Assembly (NCBI GenBank): GCA_030220185.1 | Contig: JASPKZ010010272.1 | Span: 3,893,501 to 3,957,500, forward strand | Length of the DNA: 64,000 bases | DNA from: Diploptera punctata | Taxonomy: Eukaryota; Arthropoda; Insecta; Blattodea; Blaberidae | Direction: 5' to 3' | Shown here: one piece after another, positions 55,975 through 64,000 of the stretch | How positions within the stretch are numbered: the stretch's first letter is position 1 | Layout of the letters: each line of letters begins with the position of its first letter | Translations under genes and position numbers: made by a program | Notes under the pieces: model-generated | Databases searched by the model: none | What the model saw: only the letters and a program-made list of their open reading frames with translations | What the model was told of the DNA's origin: nothing

Positions 55975-56445
55975 CGAATATTGGAGAATAAAGTTCTTAG
56001 CAAAATTTTTGGAGCAAAGAGAGTTATGTAGTTTACTTAAAACATTACATTTTCATTGTAAAAATATTGAATTTCAATTATAAATTTATTTAAGGATTAG
56101 ATGAACAGACAGGTGAACGGAGAAGACTACTAACAGTGAACTACATGGTCTTTATAGGAAGCCAGATATAATAAGAACAGTTAAGTCTCGTAGACTGCGA
56201 TGGGCAGGACATGTGGCACGGATGAGGAATGAAAGACATGCATGGAAGCTTCTTGTAGGAAAATCAAAGGGAAAACGCCCAGTTGGTAGACCAAGAATGA
56301 GGTGGGAGAATAACATTAACCATGATTTGAGGGAATTAGATTATACAGGGACTGATTGGAAAACATTAACTCAGGATGGGGATGTATGGAGAGATTATGT
56401 CTGCGCGGCCATGAACCTATGGGTTCGATAGTGCCAATGAGTTAG
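55975..56445 (+). pseudogene. LINE family A tail with a 70-bp insertion
   Basis: Matches the 36.3-36.7 kb copy but is broken between GCAAAGAGAG (56028) and ATGAACAGACAGG (56100). The reading frame 56213-56431 is intact (MRNERHAWKLLVGKSKGKRP VGRPRMRWENN). Confidence 0.85.
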
Positions 56446-56650
56446 TTTGTTAGTTATGATGTGAAAAGGAAGAACGGTAACATTTCAATTTGTAGGGCTA
56501 CAACTATTTTAAAGCTTAACTGAATAAGGGTTTAGATATACGAGGAAATAATAACATGAAAATAAAATTAGGAAAACCGCTTTATATTGAAAAAGGGTAT
56601 GTGGCATTTTACCCGCTTTGTCTTGAAATAGGCATTCTTAAAAAATAATT
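56446..56650. other. intron-like, no feature
   Basis: AT-rich. Immediately downstream of the donor of the CGGBP1-like exon on the minus strand. Confidence 0.5.
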
Positions 56651-56652
56651 AC

Positions 56653-56851
56653 CTTGTTGTCCCATTAAATGTTGACGATGCATCGCGCTACGGCAATGCT
56701 TAACACAGTTATCACGTTTTCTCCAGTTAATGATAGTACCGCATAAGGAACAGACGAGATTACAACCCACAACCACAAATCCCTGCGGCGCGAATTCCTG
56801 GGCTCGCGACTGCAACGTCACCGAACTCGTCCTGTTTTTGTTTCGCAACAT
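56653..56851 (-). CDS. CGGBP1-like C2H2 zinc-finger exon
   Basis: Minus-strand exon of 66 codons plus one base from ATG 56851 (MLRNKNRTSSVTLQSRAQEF). Residues 20-61 form a single finger, FVVVGCNLVCSLCGTIINWR KRDNCVKHCRSAMHRQH, with C34-x2-C37 and H52-x5-H58. The spacing and the preceding aromatic strand resemble CGGBP1 and the hAT-derived fingers related to it, which bind DNA. The open frame extends upstream to 56938 without an ATG. The donor CAAG|GTAATT is phase 1. CTGCAG|CG directly before the ATG could act as a phase-1 acceptor. Composition is CpG-rich, unlike the flanks. Confidence 0.78.
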
Positions 56852-56945
56852 CGCTGCAGACTGGCACTTCGCTCTTCGCGATATGTCGCTACTCGCATTG
56901 TCAAATGCGATGGTGCCGTACCTTACCAGTGATGCCACATTTCTT
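56852..56945 (-). promoter_or_regulatory. CpG-rich leader of the CGGBP1-like exon
   Basis: GCGAGTAGCGACATATCGCG: a CpG-dense stretch in an AT-rich area, with no start codon. A promoter or 5' UTR is plausible but not shown. Confidence 0.35.
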
Positions 56946-56949
56946 TACT

Positions 56950-57775
56950 TAACAAAGCAGAAGAAAGGTATTTTCTAACCATACAGAAAGAGAGAGAAAA
57001 AAAACGTATGCTAATGCTGTCCGTTTGTAGCAACCATTTTACAACGCCCGATTATAAATATTAAATTTTCGTATCTGTTACAATTTTTCCCATCGAACGA
57101 GTTGGTTCTGACAGTAGCGTTTGAGACTTGAAATTCATGAATTAGGGGTTCAAATACAGAATGCAAACCGAAAATGTAAATATATCATTTTCTATAGCTT
57201 ACAACATCTATACAAATAACAACTATCGAAATTGTTCCCTAGTTTGCCAAATACCTCTAGCAGTAGTGTTTGAGATTCTATTCTGAAAGTCCCGTATTCA
57301 CACCCGTTTCAACCAATCTGATTTTTCCTTTGCAACCATGTGCAGTGGTTAACCAACCCATGCTGCACTCTGTATTGTAGCCAACAAACTGATCGAGGTT
57401 CTGTCATATTTTTTTCCTTTGTCGTCAAAGAAAATAGGGTTAAATTTTCAATAACACTAATCATTTCACCATTAATCATTATTCACAAATAATTAAACAT
57501 TAAATTCAATAAACATGCAGTAAATGCATACGCACAGATTAAAATAATATTTATATTGGTTTCAAAAATTTAAATAAAAAATATGATATTCTAATTGATC
57601 TATACAAATGCATATTCAGGCAGTTTTAACTTTTGTAGCATATTTTATATGGATTGCTTAATAACGTTTTATTTTGGGAATTTTCGTATGCACATTTAAG
57701 CATTATTTTGCTTATTGCATATTTTCATTATACTTAAATTTCATACATTTTTTTCATAGGAAAGTGTGATAATGA
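56950..57775. other. no gene; two decayed tRNA-like segments
   Basis: Near 57110-57175 and 57265-57335, CAGTAGCGTTTGAGA/CAGTAGTGTTTGAGA and a following TTCAAATAC/TTCACACCC word suggest two copies of a tRNA-like repeat. Confidence 0.35.
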
Positions 57776-57777
57776 TC

Positions 57778-58122
57778 GATCCCTGTTCGTCCCACTGCGG
57801 GTCATGGGTGCTTCCATAGTAGGAAGTTTCTTAACTACACTAATATAGTTATGCTTGTTTCCCTACAGATGTTAACGAGGGACATGACGTTCCTCGAAAA
57901 ATCTATTAGTAGTAAACTACAGTATTACTCGGATAAAGATTGATTAAATTTCTCAAACGTCTTTTTATTCAGACTTGAGGTTCTTTTACGAGCCCGAAAA
58001 TCTTTAGATTCGGGACCCACGGCCTGAAGTCCCTCCTGGAGGGAGGATTTTACCAACCTAAAAATCCATCGACCCTCGGGACTATAGACAAGGACCATAC
58101 CTATAGACCACCGCGGTCGACA
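57778..58122 (-). mobile_element. SINE S2, minus copy
   Basis: ATCCCTGTTCGTCCCACTGC (tail) to TATAGACCACCGCGGTCG (inverted head). The B box is deleted. Confidence 0.82.
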
Positions 58123-58146
58123 TAGGAAAGTGTAGTTATTCAAATA

Positions 58147-58711
58147 CAGGGCTATTCAGAAAGAAGGAACAAACTTCAAACATTTATTTCTTCCAAACTA
58201 TAAAAAATAAAAACACAATTCCAATGTTTCTGGAAAGAGAAAAGTTCAAATTTTACTATTTTATGCATTCAATATGAGCACCATGTGTTACACGACAAAT
58301 ATCAAAACAGTGGGTCATTTCTTGCCACGCACGAATCAGCTGGTCTCTAGTTATCGAATTCACAGCTTCAACAATTCGATATCGCAGATTTTCAAGAGTG
58401 TCAGGCATAGGGGGGATAAACATATGGTATTTTACGTATTTCCACAGATAAAAATTACGCGGGTTAAGTCTGGCGACCTGGGAGGCCACCGGCGATGAAG
58501 TTCATTTTCGGCTCCTCTTCCAATCCAACGTCCTATTGTGTCGCCATTTTGAAACAAACAATCAACATGACAAGCAATAGCGGTAATGCGGCCGTGATCG
58601 GAACTTCAAACTTTTTTCTCTTTCCAGGAACGTTAGAATTATGTTTCTATTTTTTTGTAGTTTAGAAGAAATAAATGTTTGAAGTCTGTTCCTTCTTTCT
58701 GAATAACCCTA
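58147..58711 (-). mobile_element. mariner-like non-autonomous element
   Basis: TA flanks (58145-58146, 58712-58713). Ends GGCTATTCAGAAAGAAGGAA and, inverted, GGTTATTCAGAAAGAAGGAA extend into inverted arms of about 90 bp. Minus frame 58489-58256 reads ARLNPRNFYLWKYVKYHMFI...NLRYRIVEAVNSITRDQLIR AWQEMTHCFDICRVTHGAHI E, the C-terminus of a mariner-type transposase. The catalytic core is absent. Confidence 0.88.
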
Positions 58712-58714
58712 TAT

Positions 58715-58985
58715 ATATCATGAACTGAGTGGAATAGGCCCTACATTACTTTTTTTTTTCAGGATGATGCTAATAAATGTCTATATACTTTCCTTTATAC
58801 GTTTTAATACTTTTGATTCGCTATCTAAAGAGAGTAGGCCTATGGTTACAAATGCATCTTATTCACTGATTCTCAGTCTCTTTTAAAATGATCTAAATCT
58901 GTTCTTTGATAGCGGCTATCATGTGAGGGGCTACAAGTTTCCTTTAGGTTTTTTCGCATACTCTGATTCAAACACTATTTTCAAG
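58715..58985. other. no feature seen
   Basis: Short AT-rich spacer. Confidence 0.45.
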
Positions 58986-58989
58986 CTTC

Positions 58990-59460
58990 GTTTAATTCTT
59001 CTTCTGCTTCCTTTCCAGGATTAGGTCAATGCGACCTGTTCCGTTCTCGAGTCCATCGTTTCCTTGGCCGTCCCAAAGATCTTTTTCCATGTGGTTTGTA
59101 GGTGTTGATCTTTTTGGGTGATCTTGTATTGTTCATTCTATCTAAATGTTCTTTCCATTGGTATTTGTGCTCTTCTAGTTTGACTATTGAAAATATCTCC
59201 AGTTCATTTCTTATTGAATCATTGTGTAACCTATCCATGCGTGTACATCCTTTTACGGATCTTAAAAATTTAACTTCAGTGGCTTGAATGTGTGAGATAT
59301 CTTTCTTTGTAAGTACCCAAGATTCAGATCCCTATAAAAGAACAGGAACAGCCATAATTTTATAAAACCTGAGCTGAATTTCTCTTCGAGTCTTTCGGAG
59401 GTTCTTCTTATGGTGCCACACATCATTTGATATCGGTTTAATTTATTATGTACTAGCGTA
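58990..59460 (-). pseudogene. LINE 3' end (family D relative), minus, right-hand part continues at 60.48 kb
   Basis: Starts with TTCTTCTTCT (LINE tail inverted). The minus frame reads MDRLHNDSIRNELEIFSIVK LEEHKYQWKEHLDRMNNTRS and GKRSLGRPRKRWTRE, then SWVLTKKDISHIQ upstream. Confidence 0.82.
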
Positions 59461-60478
59461 GCCGGCAGACGTTGTCCTGCCCGAACGTTCAATTCTCATG
59501 TCATGGGCGGACGATAAAAATATGTTACTTTTTTACCATAAAATTCAGAAATTAGGACATAATTAGATATTATTAAATAAAATAAGTTCGCAAGAAAACC
59601 TCTTACAGCCTTCTGTTGTGGCTCAAGAAGTGTGAATGATGACGTCATATAGTCATGAACATTAGAATTGTACCCTCCTTTGCAGGTAAGTTAAGAACCG
59701 TCATATAACAATTATATTAGAGTGAAAAAAAAAAGATAAGTTGATGAGAGTGAGTCAAAACAGTTTCCCCCCCCCCAGCTAGATTTCATTTCTAACCCAT
59801 ACTGGCCGACATTCCATAAGAAAACTTTTTTCCCCCGTAGAGACTCGAACCGGCGTAAGTCCCGTTGTTCTACGCCAAGACTTCTTGCCTTAACCACTCG
59901 GCTACGGCGCGAGACTCTCTGTATCAATGAAAGACAAAAATGGTTATTGTGAGTTATCCGTATGGGACGCTTGGTATCAATGAAAGACAAAAATGGTTTT
60001 GTGAGTTATCCGTAAGAGATAAACGTATGCTGTCGCAGACTTTTTTGTAGAACTTTTTGAGATATTCAATTCTGTGTACATTAATTTTGTGTATTTCTTA
60101 TGGTTCAGGCAGCGTAAGCCATTTAAGCGTCCAAAGAGCTACTTTTTTCACGTTTTCCACTACAAAGGGCGATTTTTAAGGGTGTAGGAGTTGGGTATCA
60201 CAACTCTCTCATAGCCTATGTTCATCCCGGGAATCTCCTGAACATTTAGCAAAAAACCCATCACAATCGGATCAACGGTATGGCCGCGCATAAAGTACGA
60301 ACAAACAAATATACAAACAAACAAACATTAATTTTTATATATAAGATGTTCATCCCGGGAATCTCCCGAACATTTAGCAAAAAAACCCCATCACAATCGG
60401 ATCAACGGTATGGCCGCGCATAAAGTACCAACAAACAAATATACAAACAAACATTAAGTTTATATATATAAGATATCT
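59461..60478 (+). mobile_element. retroelement insertion with TATATATAAGAT tail
   Basis: Begins AGCGTAGCCGGCAGACGTTG and ends ATTAAGTTTATATATATAAG. About 125-140 bp at the end are tandemly duplicated (60221-60345 and 60350-60475: GGAATCTCC, CACAATCGGATCAACGGTAT, GGCCGCGCATAAAGTAC). The ends resemble short-tailed RTE-type retroelements common in arthropods, from memory. It carries an inverted S1 SINE fragment. Confidence 0.6.
59790..59920 (-). mobile_element. SINE S1 head fragment, minus
   Basis: GAGACTCGAACCGGCG (B box inverted) and CCTTAACCACTCGGCTACGG (A box inverted). A 40-bp direct repeat (TATCAATGAAAGACAAAAAT) follows at 59927-60012, consistent with a target-site duplication that has grown or a small tandem duplication. 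Confidence 0.8.
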
Positions 60479-60479
60479 C

Positions 60480-61440
60480 AATCGTAGCTATATGTTATAT
60501 CTGAACCAAGATAGTTAAAGTGTGCTATCTGTTCTATTATTTCATTATTGATTACTATTTTTGCTCTGACTGGCACTTTGCCCTGAAAAGCCATAATTTT
60601 AGTTTTTGAAGTTGAGACTTTGAGATTATAAGAGTCCTAATTGATTCAACATGTAAATGGCTCTTTGTAAATCATCCTCTGACTTCTATACATTAAAATA
60701 TTCATATACATTTCCTTATTAATTTGTATTCCTATGGGACTTGATTTTTTCCATTTTCGTATGACCTCGTGAAGAAATATATTAAACAATGTAGGTGATA
60801 AACTGATAATGTACACCCTTTACGAACTTCTTGATTTATTAAAATCTCTTCTCTGGAATAATTATCTAAATTATAAATTTCATGCCATTATAAAGACTTT
60901 TTATTCCTTCTATAAGTTGAGCCGGGTACCCTCACGCCTTCATTATTTCCCATAATTTTCTTCTTATCGCCTTATCAAAAGTTTTTTCAAGATCAACGAA
61001 AGCTAAATATGTGGGTAAATTGAATTCCCGTCTCTTTTCTATTACCGGTCTCATAGTAAGGGACCTCGTTTAATTTGGAATTTTAATATCGAATCCTTTA
61101 AAATGAGAAGAGAGAAGGGAAACACAGTCGCATTTGTTTTTCATCTCCTTCCATATCTCTGTATCATAGCAATTTTCCTTCTGGATCAGACGTCTTCATT
61201 CTGTAGCTTCCATTACATCGTTTATTCCAACCTTCTTTATCTTGGCCAACCTTGAATACTCTCAAACCAATTTTCGCTTCTGCACTTCATCAATTACACT
61301 GGTCAACATTATGTTTGTCTCATGAGTACCAATAGTTGTACTTAATGCAGTTTTTATCGTGTTTTCAAATATGTATTCGGAATTTCTACATCACCCACAG
61401 TTCTTTTTATTTCAATTTCAATTAATGGATTTAAATAATT
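60480..61440 (-). pseudogene. LINE RT region, minus, decayed
   Basis: On the minus strand KLWLFRAKCQSEQK, INKEMYMNILMYRSQRMIYK and FVDLEKTFDKAIRRK (first RT Asp motif region near 60970-61010) are visible through frameshifts. Continues the element at 58.99-59.46 kb. Confidence 0.65.
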
Positions 61441-61499
61441 ATTTTTTAATGAACGTTTTTTCGTCCATTTGTCCATTGTAAAATAAAACCAAATGAGCT

Positions 61500-61645
61500 A
61501 ACTCAAATGGTTTCAGCTATGGAAAAGAGATATCAAAGCAAATGGTATCCTAATATGCTGGCCGATTATTGTTGGACCATCAAGAGGGATGCTCCACAGG
61601 CGAAATATAGCAGAAAATCGTCATTTTTTGCTTTCCAGGTGAGTC
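61500..61645 (+). pseudogene. unidentified coding fragment, possible transposon ORF piece
   Basis: Open frame MVSAMEKRYQSKWYPNMLAD YCWTIKRDAPQAKYSRKSSF FAFQ followed by GTGAGT. The motif (YCW..KRD.P...Y.RKS) looks like a conserved terminal helix block. I do not know its family. It may be a tail of a transposon protein or a real exon on the plus strand. Confidence 0.35.
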
Positions 61646-61900
61646 CGAATGTTCGAATATTGTGTAGAAAATATTAAAGTGTTTGAAATTATAAAAACCT
61701 GTCTCTCGGAAACCTTGCGTGATGGAGAAAAACCGATATAATATTTGAATTCAGGAGAAAAAATACTATCAGAATCACATTTTGTTTTTCTTTCTGAGAC
61801 AAAAAAAAAAGTTTATTTTTTGTTGCTCAGTGTTATATCTGACGTGGCGAACTTTTGAATTCGATCTATAATAAAGCGCTACAATCGTAGACTATACTAA
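61646..61900. other. no feature seen
   Basis: AT-rich. Confidence 0.4.
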
Positions 61901-62539
61901 TTCCGAGCTAAGTTCCAGTTGTACTGTAAACAAACTTGCAAAATATATTACTCTCCGCCGACTACATCTATTCGGCGAGCTCTGGTATTACTTTTATCTA
62001 CCATATGACTAAACTGTGTACGGAATAATGCCAACGGTTGAAACATTGTTCTCATGCACATCGTACTTTACAGAAAATAAGATTTAATACAAGATACGAT
62101 GGTACCAATAATTAGGAACTTCCTTAATTTCTTATTTATTTATGACAAAAAAAAAGGTTTGTGACAAATAATTACATATGAGCCTACCTAATTAAAATCC
62201 CTGGTGTCGATAGATATCCGTTGTTTGCAATTTCAGCAAAATTTGTGCTCCATGCTGACACACCTGTAAATTATGTTTTTTTTTCGTCATATACTGAATG
62301 GCTAATGGGGGAGCTTTTTTTTTTTTTTTTCACTAAACTGCTTGAAAACATTAAAAATAATTTGCTTCTCTCCGTTTTTCAAAGCCTTTGCTTTCCGATA
62401 TTTAAGAAATTCTTGCTGTCATTTTGAAACAATCGAAATTCCATGTATTCTGCATTACGCATGCATAAGAATAAAGCAATGAAATTGTTATTTAATCTAT
62501 TAAAATTATAATTACATATTTTAAAATTCTTCCAACATG

Positions 62540-62800
62540 ACTAGATAATATGAAGAATCAAATGCAAAAACGATGAATGACACTTATCTATGATTGTCCT
62601 GGAAATCAATTTTAAAGTTTCGTTCTTCTCCTGTGCAGTGTATTTTATTATGCTGATATCTCCTATCATCGTTTATGCCTTGAAACTCTATTTAAAAATT
62701 CTATGGCACCAGTAATACAGGCTGGTACAGTTAGGTGACAAATGAAAAAATAGTGACATTCATCGTTTTTGCATTTGACTCTTCATACATATTTTTATTA
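62540..62800. mobile_element. palindromic MITE nested in the 1.3-kb element
   Basis: CAAATGCAAAAACGATGAAT and ATTCATCGTTTTTGCATTTG arms about 40 bp long. Confidence 0.75.
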
Positions 62801-62861
62801 CTTTTATTGTCTTTATTTCGATGTTAGAGAACCAACTACATTTTTATAATGTAGTATAATA

Positions 62862-62900
62862 CCTTTAAGGTAGTATAATACCTTTAAGGTATTATACAAT
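62862..62900. repeat. short tandem palindrome
   Basis: TAGTATAATACCTTTAAGG twice in a row followed by TATTATAC. Each unit is nearly self-complementary. Confidence 0.7.
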
Positions 62901-63359
62901 ATAGCGGAACGCTTAACTCCAGTCACAGCAGCACTGTTGATGCGTCGCACGCACGTATATACTAACCATGTATAGTAATTATGTACAATCAGGAACAAAA
63001 TATCAAATGAAGCACTTACATTGTTCATCATTGCTAGTATTCCCGCATACAAACATTAACTGAAACTCACAGACTGACGTGAAGCGAGTGTACGCGGGAT
63101 GACACGGCAATTAGTTCGAAAATCAACAAACGAAGCAGGTCAATGTTCCACTGTGTCGGATAATTAAATCGTTATTCGACCAATGAAAATGGTGTCATAC
63201 TTCTGCTTTGTTTACAATACAACTGGAACTTAGCTCGAAATTTTTATAATACTATCCTTGTTTATCATAAAGTGAGCGGCTGGTAAGTGATGTATAAATA
63301 GCCTAGTGTCAAACTACAAATGGAGCATAATGCGTTATGTATTTATTAAATATTTTTAC

Positions 63360-63436
<77 letters not shown>
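63360..63436. repeat. (AAT)n microsatellite
   Basis: About 25 AAT units. As at 2.64 kb it abuts the 3' end of a minus-strand LINE C. Confidence 0.95.
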
Positions 63437-63437
<1 letters not shown>

Positions 63438-63439
63438 CC

Positions 63440-63870
63440 GGTATCATGGCAGCTGCCGGCGTCTTCCGGAAACCAAACGCCATTCCTCTCTGTCCATCCA
63501 TTAATCTTCCTCCAATCCTCTGATATTCATAGCTGCTTGTACCCCTTCTATCCAAGTTTTCTCTCGGTCCTTCCTCTCTTCCTCCTTTCCTATTGGGATC
63601 CATTCTATAACAATTTTAGGCAATCTTTGCTCTGGCATTCTTTTGACATGACCATACCACTGTAAATTTTCTTTTCTATAATGTCTATGATGTCTGGCTC
63701 CTCTTGTACACCCATAATTTCCCTTATTTCGTATTCTATCTATTCTACATTTTCCAGCTGATCTTCTTAACAACATCCATTTCTGTACTTAAAATTCTTT
63801 TCATTTCCCTGGCAGGAATTTGCCAGACTTCAGCACCAAATGTTAATATGCTCTGAATTATGGTTTGATA
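63440..63870 (-). pseudogene. LINE family C 3' end, minus copy
   Basis: Minus frames read ILTFGAEVWQIPAREMKRIL STEMDVVKKISWKM and LQWYGHVKRMPEQRLPKIVI EWIPIGKEEERKDREKTWIE, with one frameshift between them. Confidence 0.85.
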
Positions 63871-63874
63871 TGAT

Positions 63875-64000
63875 GATCTTGATGAAGATTTTTCGGGCTG
63901 TAGGCCGTAGTCGTGAGGCTTGTAGTTCCCCGACGTTTCGCCAGAGACTGCGTCTGGCATACTGTCTTGAGCTATGGTCTTGAGACCCTTGAGGATGCCA
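63875..64000 (+). mobile_element. Penelope-like terminal fragment, cut by the window edge
   Basis: TTGATGAAGATTTTTCGGGC, AGGCTTGTAGTTCCCCGACG, TTTCGCCAGAGACTGCGTCT and TTGAGGATGCCA. The last words and their partners can pair (CCAGA/TCTGG) around a GAAACGTC on the minus strand. Confidence 0.5.

Larger units (their letters stand above)
61905..63250. mobile_element. 1.3-kb element with ~35-bp TIRs, unclassified
   Basis: CGAGCTAAGTTCCAGTTGTA near 61920 is repeated inverted near 63240 (TACAACTGGAACTTAGCTCG). No transposase frame. It contains a smaller palindrome (62540-62800) and a GC-richer right third (62920-63150). Confidence 0.6.

Noticed and set aside
56852..56938. Upstream start of the CGGBP1-like exon
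   Set aside because: The upstream open stretch begins with GTG, not a likely eukaryotic start; the first ATG is at 56851.
63306..63665. Open frame with a poly-Asn tract (and poly-Tyr on the other strand)
   Set aside because: Translation of the (AAT)n microsatellite fused to antisense LINE sequence.

Overview
The window looks like an intron-rich piece of a large, repeat-laden insect genome. A cockroach or termite-like (polyneopteran) host is my inference, not a proof. The evidence is the overall AT-richness, tRNA-derived SINEs, several families of decayed non-LTR retrotransposons (LINEs), mariner/Tc1, pogo/Tigger, piggyBac and hAT remnants, and many palindromic elements. There are no bacterial operons, and no rRNA gene or CRISPR array was seen.

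Host-like coding sequence appears only as short exons, and all of it is on the minus strand. Reading right to left (5' to 3' for that strand) the exons are: a CGGBP1-like zinc finger (56.8 kb), a FLYWCH finger (46.0 kb), a BED finger (42.6 kb), a FLYWCH finger (40.6 kb), a Myb/SANT-like domain (37.4 kb), a short linker exon with a SUMO-type motif (29.7 kb), a BED finger (14.4 kb), a FLYWCH finger (14.0 kb) and a psq plus CENP-B helix-turn-helix domain (5.3 kb). Eight of the nine end in a recognisable GT donor in the same phase (one base of a codon, always G, before GT). The FLYWCH exon at 46.0 kb has only a weak donor, also in that phase. Three exons carry an in-frame stop just upstream of their own ATG; in two of these (BED 42.6 kb, CENP-B 5.3 kb) the stop lies between a strong acceptor and the ATG. 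This suggests alternative start exons fed by non-coding leader exons. The simplest reading is one locus, or a tight cluster, in which interchangeable DNA-binding domains are spliced in a common phase to shared downstream exons left of the window. A GC-rich segment at 46.4-46.57 kb may hold one promoter and leader exon.

The rest is mobile-element debris. Left third (1-20 kb): a broken Tc1 element with LINE fragments inside it, a Tigger element split by a 2.3-kb LINE with a 14-bp target-site duplication, a piggyBac remnant, and a LINE locus (16-20 kb) with a tandem duplication, a 1.2-kb DNA transposon and an antisense LINE. Middle (20-45 kb): mariner elements, a palindromic HTH transposon, SINE-in-SINE nesting, a tRNA-like inverted repeat, and three palindromic elements whose centres carry hammerhead-ribozyme-like cores. 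Right third (45-64 kb): a Tigger shell containing a hAT remnant, a ~1.4-kb multi-arm foldback structure, further MITEs, a minus-strand LINE split by another retroelement, and Penelope-like terminal fragments.

All domain and family names come from reading the translations by eye. No database search was possible.
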